Source: an uncultured Flavobacteriales bacterium
Lineage (GTDB): Bacteria; Bacteroidota; Bacteroidia; Flavobacteriales_D; Sanyastnellaceae
DNA length: 64,000 nucleotides
Assembly: GCA_938082505.1 (NCBI GenBank)
Contig: CALLLH010000018.1
Location: 1-64,000, forward strand
Direction: 5' to 3'
The translations under genes were made by a program, and so were the position numbers. The notes below the pieces were generated by a model. The model searched no databases. It was not told the origin of the DNA and saw only the letters and a list, made by a program, of their open reading frames with translations. Positions 39,192 to 50,428 of this stretch are shown piece after piece. How positions within the stretch are numbered: the first letter of the stretch is position 1; each line of letters opens with the position of its first letter.

Positions 39192-39983
39192 ATGGGCGTT
39201 CATCTCACCCTTCTCGGTACGGGAACCTCCCAAGGGGTGCCGGTCATCGCATGCGACTGTCCGGTGTGTACCTCCTCCGATCCGAGGGACAACAGAACCC
39301 GCTCCAGCGCGCTGTTCGAGGTCGATGGCGAGCATGCTTCCGAAGGGCCGAGGACGTTTGTGATCGACACGGGCCCTGATTTCAGGCTCCAGATGCTCCG
39401 GTCCAAAGTGAAGTCCTTGGACGCGGTGCTGTTCACCCATGAGCACAAGGACCACGTTGCCGGACTCGACGACATCCGCGCCTTCAACTTCCGGCAGAAG
39501 CGGGACATGGATGTCTACGCGACCCCGAGGGTCCAGGAAGCCCTTCGGAGGGAATTCAAATATGTCTTTGACCCGCATCCTTATGCGGGAATCCCGAAGG
39601 TCCAGCTGCACGAACTCGACGGCAGTCCGCTGAACGTGGGAGGGGTGGACGTGATTCCCCTGCCCGTCATGCACTACAGGATGCCGGTTCTCGGTTTCAG
39701 GATTGGTCCGGTCGCATACATCACCGATGCGAAGGCTTTCGAACCCGAGACATGGCAACGGCTGGAGGGGGTAAATGTGTTGGTGATCAATGCCCTGCGA
39801 AAGGAGCCACACCTCAGCCATTTCACCTTGGATGAAGCGCTTGAGGTGATCGAACGGGTGGGGCCGGAAACGGCCTACCTGACGCACATCAGCCATCTTT
39901 TGGGCAAGCACCGCGACCTGACACCCGATTTGCCCCGCGGAGTTTTTCTCGGTGAGGACGGCCTGCGCATTTCCACCCCATGA
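39192..39983 (+). CDS. PhnP-like metallo-beta-lactamase-fold hydrolase
   Basis: The 263-residue protein has the MBL metal motif HEHKDH at 83-88, GTGTSQGVP at the N-terminus, a CDCPVC cysteine cluster that in PhnP binds a structural zinc, DTGPDFR and an internal YITDAK segment. The family includes the cyclic phosphodiesterase PhnP and related proteins. No phn genes are nearby, so a phosphonate role is unlikely and the substrate is unknown. It overlaps the acyltransferase gene by 4 bases (ATGA). Confidence 0.88.
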   Translation: MGVHLTLLGTGTSQGVPVIACDCPVCTSSDPRDNRTRSSALFEVDGEHASEGPRTFVIDTGPDFRLQMLRSKVKSLDAVLFTHEHKDHVAGLDDIRAFNFRQKRDMDVYATPRVQEALRREFKYVFDPHPYAGIPKVQLHELDGSPLNVGGVDVIPLPVMHYRMPVLGFRIGPVAYITDAKAFEPETWQRLEGVNVLVINALRKEPHLSHFTLDEALEVIERVGPETAYLTHISHLLGKHRDLTPDLPRGVFLGEDGLRISTP

Positions 39984-40927
39984 CACGCCTGCTCCATACG
40001 CTGTTGGTAGGCCCCGTCGGTCGGCTTCCATACGGGTTGCTGTATCCCATCGCGGACGTGCTGGCCACCATGCTGTGGTGGAGCGGATACCGCAAACAGG
40101 TGGTCCTCGCCAACCTCGAGCGGGTCTTCCCGGAGAAGACGGCGACTGAACGTCGCTCCATCGCCCGCGGATTCTACACCCACCTGGCCGAGGTGCTCGT
40201 GGAGTCGATCAAGCTCTTCAGGGCCGACAGAAGCGATCTCGCCAAGCGGTTTCATCACGTCAATCCCGAAGTATTGGCGCCATACGCTGACAAGCCGCCC
40301 GGCGTGCTGCTCTCCTGCGGCCATTACGGCAATTGGGAACGCTATGCCGTGACCTCGGGAGACGCCTTGCCGATGCCGTTCATGGGCGTCTACAAGCCGC
40401 TTTCCAATGCTTTCTACGATCAACTGATCCACAGCACGCGCAGCCAGTTCGGGACCGAACTCGTGCCCATGAAGGAGGTGTCGGCATGGATGGTCGAGAC
40501 GGTGGGCAGGGCCAAGGCGGTCACCCTCGCCGTGGACCAGCGCCCGCTCGACCCCAAAAAGGCATGGTGGATGGAGTGGATGGGGGTGGAGACCGCCATG
40601 CACTTCGGACTCGAGGCCTTCGCCCGGAAATTCGACATGCCGGTGGTCTTCTTCGGCCTGCGCAAGGCCGAGGGCAAGCCCCGAGGGCATTGGGAGGTCC
40701 ACTACGGGCTTATCACCGATACGCCCAGGGAGTGGCCGAAGGGCGCCCTGCTCAAGGCCACCTACGACCGGCTCGAGGCCCAGATCCGACGCGACCCCGC
40801 CCATTGGCTGTGGTCCCACACCCGCTGGAAGCATGCCCGCCCCGAAGGCATTGCCCTCAATGAGGTGGGTGTGCCCGAATCCACGCCTTCGCCTGCCCCC
40901 CAGGCCGCAGCAACACCTGCCGAATGA
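39980..40927 (+). CDS. Lysophospholipid/lipid A-type acyltransferase (LpxL/HtrB family)
   Basis: The 315-residue protein has a hydrophobic N-terminal membrane segment and the catalytic HX4E motif as His115 and Glu120 in CGHYGNWE. LANLERVFPEKT and LAVDQRPLDPKKAWW also match the family. Members transfer secondary acyl chains to lipid A; the substrate in this organism is inference. It overlaps the genes on both sides by 4 bases each, giving a tight three-gene operon with rarA. Confidence 0.88.
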   Translation: MTRLLHTLLVGPVGRLPYGLLYPIADVLATMLWWSGYRKQVVLANLERVFPEKTATERRSIARGFYTHLAEVLVESIKLFRADRSDLAKRFHHVNPEVLAPYADKPPGVLLSCGHYGNWERYAVTSGDALPMPFMGVYKPLSNAFYDQLIHSTRSQFGTELVPMKEVSAWMVETVGRAKAVTLAVDQRPLDPKKAWWMEWMGVETAMHFGLEAFARKFDMPVVFFGLRKAEGKPRGHWEVHYGLITDTPREWPKGALLKATYDRLEAQIRRDPAHWLWSHTRWKHARPEGIALNEVGVPESTPSPAPQAAATPAE

Positions 40928-42225
40928 ACGTTGCAACGACCCCGGAAGCGCCGCTGGCTGAACGCATGCGGCCGCGCTCCCTCGACGAATATGTCGGGCA
41001 GGAGCACCTCGTCGGGCCGGATGCCACCCTGCGCCGTGCTTTGAAAGCGGGCCAGCTTCCTTCCATGATCCTGTGGGGGCCACCGGGGGTCGGCAAGACC
41101 ACCCTGGCCCGGCTCATGGCGGAGGCGACCGGTCGTCCATTCCACCAGCTCAGCGCCATCCGCAGCGGCGTCAAGGAAGTCCGGGAGGTCATCGACAGCG
41201 CTGAACGTCAAGGCATGTTCAGCACCCGCGCCGTCCTGTTCATCGACGAGATCCACCGCTTCTCCAAGGCCCAGCAGGACAGCCTGCTCGGCGCGGTCGA
41301 GCGCGGCTCCGTGACCCTCATCGGGGCCACCACCGAGAACCCCAGCTTCGAGGTGATCCCCGCCTTGCTGTCCCGCAGCCAGGTCTATGTGCTCGAAGCT
41401 TTTGGGCGGGAACAGCTCGAGGCGCTGGTATCCAGGGCCCTCGACAAGGACGAATGGTTGCAGTCCCACCATGTGGAAATCGCAGAATGGGATGCCCTGT
41501 TGCGCGCCAGCGGGGGAGACGGCCGGCGCCTGCTCAATGTCCTCGAACTCGTTGTGGCGGGGGTTGCATCCGAGCAGGGAGAGGCATCGTCTGGAATCCA
41601 AGTGGACGACGACCTCGTCTCCCGGTTCATCCAGGCCAACCTGTCCCGCTACGACAAGACCGGGGACACCCACTACGACATCGCCTCGGCCCTCATCAAG
41701 TCCATCCGCAGCAGCGATCCCGACGGGGCCGTCTATTGGCTGGCCCGCATGGTGGAGGGTGGTGAAGACCCCAAATTCATCGCCCGCCGCCTCCTCATTT
41801 CCGCGAGCGAGGACATCGGCCACGCGAACCCTACCGCGCTGGTCCTCGCCAACGCCACCTTCGAAGCGGTGGAGCGTCTGGGCTACCCGGAGTGCCGCAT
41901 TCCGCTCTCCCAATGCGCGACTTACCTGGCCTCGAGTCCCAAGTCGAACAGCGCCTACGCCGCCATCGGGGCGGCCCAGCAGGCGGTCCGCGACCACGGT
42001 GACCTGCCCGTGCCGATGCACCTGCGGAACGCACCCACCAAGCTGATGAAGGACCTCGGCCATGGCAGCGGCTACCGCTACGACCACGAGCACGGTGGCT
42101 TCAGCGGTCAGGAGTGCCTGCCGGAGGCGCTTTCCGGCCGCCGGTTCTTCACACCCGGCAACACACCGAGGGAGCGTGGAATCGCCGATTTCCTGCGCAG
42201 CCTGTGGGGCGACCGAAAGGGCTGA
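40924..42225 (+). CDS. rarA: Replication-associated recombination protein A (AAA+ ATPase)
   Basis: The 433-residue clamp-loader-like ATPase begins with the [20 protein letters not shown] segment typical of RarA/MgsA. Walker A is [11 protein letters not shown], Walker B is [15 protein letters not shown], and sensor 1 is [11 protein letters not shown]. The C-terminal [17 protein letters not shown]-type helical region and the [14 protein letters not shown] tail are complete. It acts at stalled replication forks. Confidence 0.95.
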   Translation: MNVATTPEAPLAERMRPRSLDEYVGQEHLVGPDATLRRALKAGQLPSMILWGPPGVGKTTLARLMAEATGRPFHQLSAIRSGVKEVREVIDSAERQGMFSTRAVLFIDEIHRFSKAQQDSLLGAVERGSVTLIGATTENPSFEVIPALLSRSQVYVLEAFGREQLEALVSRALDKDEWLQSHHVEIAEWDALLRASGGDGRRLLNVLELVVAGVASEQGEASSGIQVDDDLVSRFIQANLSRYDKTGDTHYDIASALIKSIRSSDPDGAVYWLARMVEGGEDPKFIARRLLISASEDIGHANPTALVLANATFEAVERLGYPECRIPLSQCATYLASSPKSNSAYAAIGAAQQAVRDHGDLPVPMHLRNAPTKLMKDLGHGSGYRYDHEHGGFSGQECLPEALSGRRFFTPGNTPRERGIADFLRSLWGDRKG

Positions 42226-42284
42226 ACAGGGCAATGGACCAAGGATTTTTCAACCCTTGGCGCAACCTTCTTATACCGCGTGCG

Positions 42285-42292
42285 TATCTTTG
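42285..42292 (+). promoter_or_regulatory. -7 box TATCTTTG before tRNA-Thr(CGT)
   Basis: Exact TAnnTTTG match, 29 bases before the tRNA, in the 96-base gap after rarA. Confidence 0.6.
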
Positions 42293-42321
42293 CCGCCCCG
42301 TCGCCGGAAGCGGTGACGCAG

Positions 42322-42394
<73 letters not shown>

Positions 42395-42397
42395 CAG

Positions 42398-42424
42398 AAA
42401 AGCCCCTCCCACGAGGGGCTTTTT
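42398..42424 (+). terminator. Bidirectional terminator after tRNA-Thr
   Basis: AAAAGCCCCTC (42398-42408) pairs with GAGGGGCTTTT (42413-42423); the loop is CCAC. A- and T-runs on the two sides allow termination of both the tRNA and the convergent minus-strand operon. Confidence 0.85.
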
Positions 42425-42522
42425 CATTCAGCCCCCCAACAGTGGGCAGCTGCCAGAAGAAGCCAGGCGAAGAAAAGGTTGATGAACAGAATGGCCCGAA
42501 AATCGGAGCAGAGTGCGCGCAT
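42424..42522 (-). CDS. Possible 32-residue membrane microprotein
   Basis: A short open frame starts with ATG at 42522 and ends at the terminator. The product has one strongly hydrophobic stretch (AILFINLFFAWLLLAAAHC), the size of a single membrane helix. It follows the basic protein gene on the same strand after 45 bases. Length alone cannot prove coding; it is listed because no other feature explains the space 42425-42567. Confidence 0.25.
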   Translation of the reverse strand: MRALCSDFRAILFINLFFAWLLLAAAHCWGAE

Positions 42523-42567
42523 GGTCAGAAATTACCATGCTGCTTGTCACCCCGTAAATGACATCCT

Positions 42568-42948
42568 TCAGTAGGACCTGCGTTGGCGCTTGCGTTTGAA
42601 GAGGTTACCGACCTTGTTGACGGCGCGCCGTGTCCAGGGAATGGGACGTCCGGATTTGAACATGCCCTTGTACCAGCTGTCCGGTCCTCCGCCGCGGCGC
42701 ATGCGTTTCGCGGCCTTGCGTTGGGCGCGCCAGCGCTTGCGGGTCGATCGGTCCTGCGCCTTCCAATGGTCCTTCCTGCCTTGCCGAAAAGAGGCTTCTT
42801 TCTCCTTGTTGCGGTCCTTCTGCTGGTCGATTTGGCCCTGTCGCTGCTTGGCCGTGCTTTCACGCTTGATCCTTTGGGCCTCCATGGGATGGCTCCACAG
42901 CAGTGAGGCCATGAAAGGCAGAAGGGTGAATGCGCGGGGCCAGCTCAT
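42568..42948 (-). CDS. Small secreted Arg/Lys-rich protein of unknown function
   Basis: The 126-residue product has a signal-peptide-like start (SWPRAFTLLPFMASLLW, cut near MEAQ) followed by a very basic chain. KRESTAKQRQGQIDQQKDRN, RSTRKRWRAQRKAAKRMRR and the tail NLFKRKRQRRS contain few acidic residues. A DSWYKGMFKSG segment is the only less charged part. The ATG at 42948 was chosen because it lies 13 bases after the stop of the upstream subtilisin gene. Function is unknown; binding of an acidic polymer is conceivable but is only inference from charge. Confidence 0.65.
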   Translation of the reverse strand: MSWPRAFTLLPFMASLLWSHPMEAQRIKRESTAKQRQGQIDQQKDRNKEKEASFRQGRKDHWKAQDRSTRKRWRAQRKAAKRMRRGGGPDSWYKGMFKSGRPIPWTRRAVNKVGNLFKRKRQRRSY

Positions 42949-42961
42949 GATCGGAATCTCG

Positions 42962-44736
42962 TCATTCCACGGCAAACCGAGCCCAAGCCGCAGGAGGAGC
43001 GCCGGAATCCTCCTCCGGCGCGCCATCGAACAGGAGCAGATAGCTGCCCGTGGCCAGGGGCCCCACATCGAGGGTGAGGGTGGTCAAGGTTTCCTTGCCC
43101 CGCTCCACCGCACCCTCTGCGAGGATCTGTCCCAAGGGGTTGCGGACTGTCCAGCGCAATGGACTCCCGGCGGCCGCGAGGAGGTTGCCCTCCTTGAATG
43201 CCACACGCAATGCACCGCTTGCGGCCGGAACCGGGTTGGGGTAAATGAGCAGGCCGGATCCTCCTGTTGGTGCTTCCGGTTCCCGCCCTCCCAGGAGAAG
43301 GTGGGCGGTCCACAGGTCGGGAATGCCGAAGCCGCGAACGGTGTCAGGGGCGGTCCATTGCGAGGCGGATTCGAGCAGGGCCCGGCGGATGGCCCAGGCG
43401 GGCTGGTCTGGGTGGGCACTCCACAGGCTCGTTGCGGCCCCGCACAGGATGGGGGAGGAAAAAGAGGTTCCGTTGCCGCTGCGGATGGTGCCGTCGGGAT
43501 GGATGTAGGCCGCGTCGCGTCCCGTCGCGCAAAGGTCGGGCTTGACACGGCCATCGGCCGAGGGTCCGTAGCTGCTGAACGGCGCATGCTGACCGAAGGC
43601 ATCCACAGCGCCTACGGCGATCACGCTGTCTCCATCAGCCGGTGCGGTGATCTTCTGCCAAGGGTTGTTGCCGCTGTTGCCTGCCGAGTTGAAGACGAGC
43701 ATGCCCTTGGCGGCCGCGATGTCAGAGGCCTGCGTGATGCGGAAGGTCTCGCCGTCCAATTCGGCCGGACTGTGGTCGGAGTTGGTGTCGTCGAAGAGGG
43801 AGTAACCGAGCGAGGTGTTCAGCACATCGCATCCCATGCTGTCGGCACGCTCGGCGGCGGCAACCCAGTGGAACTCTTCGACCAGGTGCTCCCAATGCAC
43901 GTCCTCAGTGCGGAACAGCACGTAGGTGGCATCCGGGCCGCTTCCCATGAAGGGGTCCTCGGCGGGATTTTCGAGGACGCCGAGCATGGTGGAAAGGACC
44001 ATGGCCCCATGGCTGTGTTCCGTGTAGATCCAGGGTGAGGCGTTTCCCCCATTGGGGAAATTCCCGCCGATGATGATCCGGCCCTCGGCGTGGGCCCTTG
44101 CGAAGGCGGGGTTGTCGTCCACCCGGTCGAAACCGCTGTCCAATACACCGACCATCATGCCCTTGCCGCGGTGGCCAAGTCCGTGGAGCAGGTCCAGCCG
44201 CAGCTGGTCGGTCTGGCCCCATGCCATGCCGTAGCCCTGGAGACCACTTTGGTGTTCCTGATGCAACCGGGGACGCACGGCGGAAGGCAGGTCGACCGGT
44301 CGGGGGGCGCCGTGCCAGAGGGTGGAACGCGTTTCAATGACGCCATCGACCATCTCGATTTCAGCCAGCAGGGTGGCGGCCTGCGCCGAATCCACAAGTG
44401 CGGTATCAATCTGGATGACGATGCCGTTGAACCACTTGCTGCGGTGCAGCAGCTGCACCGGGCGTCCGGCGTCCGTCTCGCCCACGGTCAGCACCGCTTC
44501 AATGCGCGACGGCGGGACAGGAAGATCCAAGGAGTCGAGGCTGATGCCTTGGCGTATCCGCCGGTCCAGCGCCCGTTGGCTCAGCAGCTGCAGGCCGGCA
44601 TCGGGGGCGCTGATGTCGACCCCGCACCCCACTTTGTCGGCGAAGCCTACCCAATGGTGGTCCGGAGCAATCTGGGCCTTCAGTGCAGCACCACTGCACA
44701 TGCAGCAGGCCAGCAACTGAAATGGGATGAGCCACC

Positions 44737-44740
<4 letters not shown>
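42962..44740 (-). CDS. Subtilisin-like serine protease (S8) with T9SS-type C-terminus
   Basis: The 592-residue protein has a signal peptide (MRWLIPFQLLACCMC...AQ) and a prodomain to about residue 180. The S8 catalytic domain shows the triad: Asp201 (GVLDSGFD), His244 (EHSHGAMV) and Ser426 (GNGTSFSSP). The oxyanion Asn355 is in FNSAGNSGNN. The C-terminal 85 residues begin with LLIYPNPVPAASG and look like a T9SS sorting domain, though the last strand is unusual and ends AWARFAVE rather than a basic tail. The ATG at 44740 overlaps the MORN gene stop by 4 bases. It is probably a secreted protease. Confidence 0.9.
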
Positions 44741-46889
<2,149 letters not shown>

Positions 46890-46902
46890 ACGTGTCCCCT
46901 CG

Positions 46903-49266
46903 CTATCGGTCGGTCACGACCAGCCTGCGGGCGCCATTTCCGATGGGGATGGCGCCCGTATTGTTTCCGGGTCCTGCAGGACGCACCAGATAGGTGCCGA
47001 TGGGCCAATGTGGGGGCCAAGTCACGTTGCCATCCACTGCGTCGAGTCGACCGAAGCAACGACCGAGCAGGTCGTGCACTTCAAGGCCGGTTCCCGGCAC
47101 GGAAATCGCCATGCCGGCGCGGACTGGATTGGGTGCGGGGTTCCATCCCTTGGCGGGGGAGGGGAGGTTGGCGATGGCGTCCACGACGGGGAGACAACCC
47201 CTCAATGCGGATTCGGAGGTCCCGCCCTTCCACAGGGTCAGTCCACCATCCCTGACCCCCACAACGAGATCACGGAACCCGTCTCCGTTGAGGTCGGCCA
47301 TGGCCGGAGCAGCGAATTCCCCCTCGTAGAGGTCCAGCCACTCCGCATCCAGTTCTGTCCATTCCGTGTCAGCCTCGGCCATCGGGTTGTCAGGACAATC
47401 ATATAGTTGAAGCCGGCCGAGTTCATTGCCGAGAATGAGAACCAGGCCGGTATCGGTCGGCCAGATTTCGGGCACCGAGAAGCCGTTGATGCCCAATAGA
47501 TTGTTGGCCAGAACCTGGCCGCAATTGGCAGTCACGAGCGAGAATGCCGGCGCGGCGCCATTGCCGGTGTTTGCATAGAGGTTCAGGTTCCCGTTCTTCT
47601 CACCCACGAGCAAATCGAGATCCCCGTCACCGTCCAAGTCGTGCAGCAAGGGGGCTGCAAACTGTCCGACGTCGATGGCATCGCCGCTGTTGTCAGCCAT
47701 CGCCGCTTCGGTGAGCACCAGGTCCATGGGGTTGCCGACATCCGCAACATTCTCCCAGCGGTGCAAGTTGCCGAGTTCATCGCCGAGCACCAGGTCCTCA
47801 TCGCCGTCGCCGTCGAGATCTCCGAAAGCGAGGACCACACTTTCAAGGCCGAAACCGGGCAAGGCCAACCAATTCGTGTCGAGTTGTGCGAAAGCAGGTG
47901 CCGAGGGCGTTCCCACATTGCGGAATCGGGCAAGCAGGGCGGGAGTCATGCCGGGACCGAGATAGCGCTCCTTGTTGGCCACCACCAGATCCAGCAGGCC
48001 ATCCCCATCGAAATCCGTGAACGACGGGTAGGCGCCGCGGCCCACATCGATCATGCCCTCCTGAAGCAGAGCACGGGTCTGCAGCGTCCATTCCGGCACA
48101 GCATCCGTTCCGGTATTGCGGTACCACCAGCCCCCATGCCGGCCATCCACTTCGAAAGTGGCATTGGCCGCCACGATCAGATCCTGCACACCGTCCTGAT
48201 CGACATCCAGGGGGAATCCAGCGGGAAACCGCTGGATGTCCAAGGTGTCCCCGTCGCCCAGGTCTGCCGGCCAGGCGCTCGTGGTGCTCATCGTGCTGTC
48301 CTGTCCATCCGCGGCATCCGTCATGTAGCAGGCCACAAATTGGTTGTAGGAGACATCGCCGAGGAGCATGTCGAGGTGGCCGTCTCCATCGAGTTCCAAC
48401 AATGCGGTTGTCCCGCCGGCATGCCGCATGCCTGATGAGGGCTCGACCACGCCCCCTCCTTCCCAACGGGGTTCAGCGACATTGAAGTCACAGGAATGCG
48501 CCTCCCCTATGAAAACCGTATTGTCTTCCGTGGCTTCGTCCAGCATGCCGAAGCAGCGGTTGGTCACGTCCCAGATCAGGGTGTCCCCACAACCGACCGA
48601 TTCCGCAGTGGCCCCCCTTCCGGTGTAGCTGTAGAGCGTGGAAGAGGTCTCTGTCCAGGTGACGATGTCCAGGTCTCCGTCACCGTCGAAATCTCCGATC
48701 GCTGGAATGTCGGTGTTCAGGCAGACCATCGGGAGTTGTTGGTCCCCGCTGCCAAAGTCCCAGTTGGCGAACACGTTGGCCGAGGGCACGACGGGGAATT
48801 CGGTCATGCCGTTCATGAATTCCCCCAGCCAGATCCGGACGCCGCTCTGGCTGTTCACGAAGATGTCCGCGGTGCCATCACAGTTGGCGTCACGCAACAG
48901 GGCCCAGTTCCGAAGCTCATCGGGAAAAGCGGACCGCCAGTCCGGGCGATGGTGATAGGTAATGGATGCTGCTGGAACATCGGAAACACATCCTTGGAAG
49001 ACGAGCACACGGTTGCCGCTGCGATCGAAAACAAAGAGGTCTTGCACGCCATCGCCGTCCAGGTCGGCCGCAGAGAATTGCGGGGCGGTGAGCCCCCCTG
49101 CCCAAGGGTTGTCGAGCGGTGCTCCATCCAGCCCTAAGACCGCAACGGTATCCCACCTTCCGAATTCAGGCAGTTCCTGTGAATGCGATGCGACGGAAAA
49201 CCCAAAAAGGAGGCCGACCAAGGAAAAAATAGAAAGCAGCCAGCATTGGTTCCATTCGATGCTCAT
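46903..49266 (-). CDS. FG-GAP/VCBS-repeat secreted protein with T9SS-type C-terminus
   Basis: The 787-residue protein has a signal peptide (LLSIFSLVGLLFGFSVASHSQ) and at least eight calcium-binding-type repeats spread over its length. Examples are AADLDGDGVQDLFV, GDFDGDGDLDIVTW, FTDFDGDGLLDLVV, HDLDGDGDLDLLVGE and ADLNGDGFRDLVVG, as in integrin-like seven-blade propellers. The C-terminus from WNPAPNPVRAG resembles a T9SS sorting domain and ends ARRLVVTDR. Such proteins are adhesins or scaffold proteins; no enzyme domain is visible. The ATG at 49266 is chosen for the signal peptide. It lies 35 bases after the FAS1 lipoprotein gene, so both probably share a transcript. Confidence 0.88.
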   Translation of the reverse strand: MSIEWNQCWLLSIFSLVGLLFGFSVASHSQELPEFGRWDTVAVLGLDGAPLDNPWAGGLTAPQFSAADLDGDGVQDLFVFDRSGNRVLVFQGCVSDVPAASITYHHRPDWRSAFPDELRNWALLRDANCDGTADIFVNSQSGVRIWLGEFMNGMTEFPVVPSANVFANWDFGSGDQQLPMVCLNTDIPAIGDFDGDGDLDIVTWTETSSTLYSYTGRGATAESVGCGDTLIWDVTNRCFGMLDEATEDNTVFIGEAHSCDFNVAEPRWEGGGVVEPSSGMRHAGGTTALLELDGDGHLDMLLGDVSYNQFVACYMTDAADGQDSTMSTTSAWPADLGDGDTLDIQRFPAGFPLDVDQDGVQDLIVAANATFEVDGRHGGWWYRNTGTDAVPEWTLQTRALLQEGMIDVGRGAYPSFTDFDGDGLLDLVVANKERYLGPGMTPALLARFRNVGTPSAPAFAQLDTNWLALPGFGLESVVLAFGDLDGDGDEDLVLGDELGNLHRWENVADVGNPMDLVLTEAAMADNSGDAIDVGQFAAPLLHDLDGDGDLDLLVGEKNGNLNLYANTGNGAAPAFSLVTANCGQVLANNLLGINGFSVPEIWPTDTGLVLILGNELGRLQLYDCPDNPMAEADTEWTELDAEWLDLYEGEFAAPAMADLNGDGFRDLVVGVRDGGLTLWKGGTSESALRGCLPVVDAIANLPSPAKGWNPAPNPVRAGMAISVPGTGLEVHDLLGRCFGRLDAVDGNVTWPPHWPIGTYLVRPAGPGNNTGAIPIGNGARRLVVTDR
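46928..46958 (+). terminator. Hairpin within the 3' end of the FG-GAP gene, possible mdh terminator
   Basis: CGGGCGCCAT (46928-46937) pairs with ATGGCGCCCG (46949-46958), 38 bases after the mdh stop and inside the convergent coding region. The T-tract (TATTG) is poor. Confidence 0.35.
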
Positions 49267-49301
49267 GCCTGTTTTACCCTCAGAAAAGGGCATTTGTGAC
49301 A

Positions 49302-49889
49302 TCAATCCCATCGAATGGGTTCCACCATGCCGACCACGGGAATCACCAATCCTGCATCCGTCTCCACCTCTTTGCCGAGAAGCCTGGCGCCTCCACAGAC
49401 CAATTCACCCATGGCGTTGCGTTCTATGGTGACGGGGTCGCCATTGAGGTTCTCATATTGGCCTTCAAGCATTTTCGGCCCTTTGATGCCCACCACGACG
49501 TGGGCCTTGACGTAGCGGTCCAGCGCAGCTTCCTGTCCCTCATCGAGGATGCCTTTCCATTCCTTGTCAAACGTGTAGGTAGGATCTTGGGGGACCAGGA
49601 CGGCGTGACCACTGTTGTGCACATCCCGGGAAATGGTTGATTTGCCCACAATGCGCTCGAAATACTGGGTTTCCGGACTCGTGACGATATAGCGCCATGG
49701 GCTCACACGGCTGTAGGGCTCATTGAGCTCTTCCGCGGTGTAGGATTTCCGGACTTTTTTTCCCTTGCCCTTGACGCCATTCTTGGTGGCCTCCTGTTGC
49801 ACTTCAACCGCATCCGGGGAGGGCGCGTCCGGGCTTCCGCCGCAGGCATACAGGAAAAGGGGAAGAATGAGTGCCGATTTGAATTTCAT
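49302..49889 (-). CDS. Lipoprotein with fasciclin (FAS1)-like domain
   Basis: The 195-residue protein begins with a lipoprotein signal (ALILPLFLYAC, lipobox Cys16) and a Gly/Ser/Pro/Asp linker. It then has a single FAS1-like domain (about 85-195): HAVLVPQDPTYTFDKEW, an ALDRYVKAHVVVG segment, LNGDPVTIERN and a GLVIPVVGMVEPI end. FAS1 domains mediate weak adhesion. It should sit in the outer membrane. It is the first gene of a pair with the FG-GAP protein. Confidence 0.75.
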   Translation of the reverse strand: MKFKSALILPLFLYACGGSPDAPSPDAVEVQQEATKNGVKGKGKKVRKSYTAEELNEPYSRVSPWRYIVTSPETQYFERIVGKSTISRDVHNSGHAVLVPQDPTYTFDKEWKGILDEGQEAALDRYVKAHVVVGIKGPKMLEGQYENLNGDPVTIERNAMGELVCGGARLLGKEVETDAGLVIPVVGMVEPIRWD

Positions 49890-49932
49890 GGGGCTTGAGA
49901 ATCAATGGCCGCGGACTCTGTTGCGGTCGGGG

Positions 49933-49950
49933 TTTCTTTGCTGCAAATTA
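49933..49950. promoter_or_regulatory. Abutting divergent -7 boxes
   Basis: TTTCTTTGC (plus, 49933-49941) and TAATTTGC (minus, read from GCAAATTA 49943-49950) lie one base apart between the FAS1 and DUF423 genes. The two start sites would fall inside each other's box region. Confidence 0.4.
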
Positions 49951-49960
49951 GGTCCCCATC

Positions 49961-50362
49961 ATGGAACAAGAGAAGCAAATCGGACAGCTCCGTGGGGCAG
50001 GGATATTGATTGTGGTCGGCATCATTTCAGGGGCGTTCGGGGCCCATGCACTGGGCGGTCTGCTGGATGCGCCGCGAGGGGTGGCCTATGAGACGGCATC
50101 CCGTTATGCCCTGGTCATGGGGGTGGCCATACTGGCCGCCAATGCAACGGGGAGGACCCGAGGAATCAAGCTTGTCCAGGTCGGGGCCTGGCTGTTTTCG
50201 GGCAGCATTTTCATCTTGGTTTTCGGGGGGGCTTTCGGGTGGGGCTGGACGTCCGTCATGGGGCCCGTTACACCGCTTGGGGGCACCCTCATGATCGCGG
50301 GTTGGGTGTGGTGGTGCATCCACTTGCAGCCCTGTGAATCAGGCGAAAAAAGCAAGAAGTAA
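49961..50362 (+). CDS. DUF423 family membrane protein
   Basis: The 133-residue protein has four membrane helices and the DUF423 hallmark GAFGAHAL at 24-31 followed by YETASRYALVMGVAIL. VMGPVTPLGGTLMIAGWV is the last helix. Related to bacterial YgdD and eukaryotic TMEM256; the function is not known. Its ATG is 19 bases after a -7-like box. pckA follows after 66 bases with its own box. Confidence 0.88.
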   Translation: MEQEKQIGQLRGAGILIVVGIISGAFGAHALGGLLDAPRGVAYETASRYALVMGVAILAANATGRTRGIKLVQVGAWLFSGSIFILVFGGAFGWGWTSVMGPVTPLGGTLMIAGWVWWCIHLQPCESGEKSKK

Positions 50363-50408
50363 GAAAATTCTGACGCGGGTACATCGCCTTTTCGTCAAGC
50401 TCATTTCA

Positions 50409-50416
50409 TATCTTCG
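50409..50416 (+). promoter_or_regulatory. -7 box TATCTTCG before pckA
   Basis: TATCTTCG ends 12 bases before the pckA ATG. Confidence 0.45.
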
Positions 50417-50428
50417 AGTGGGACAGCA

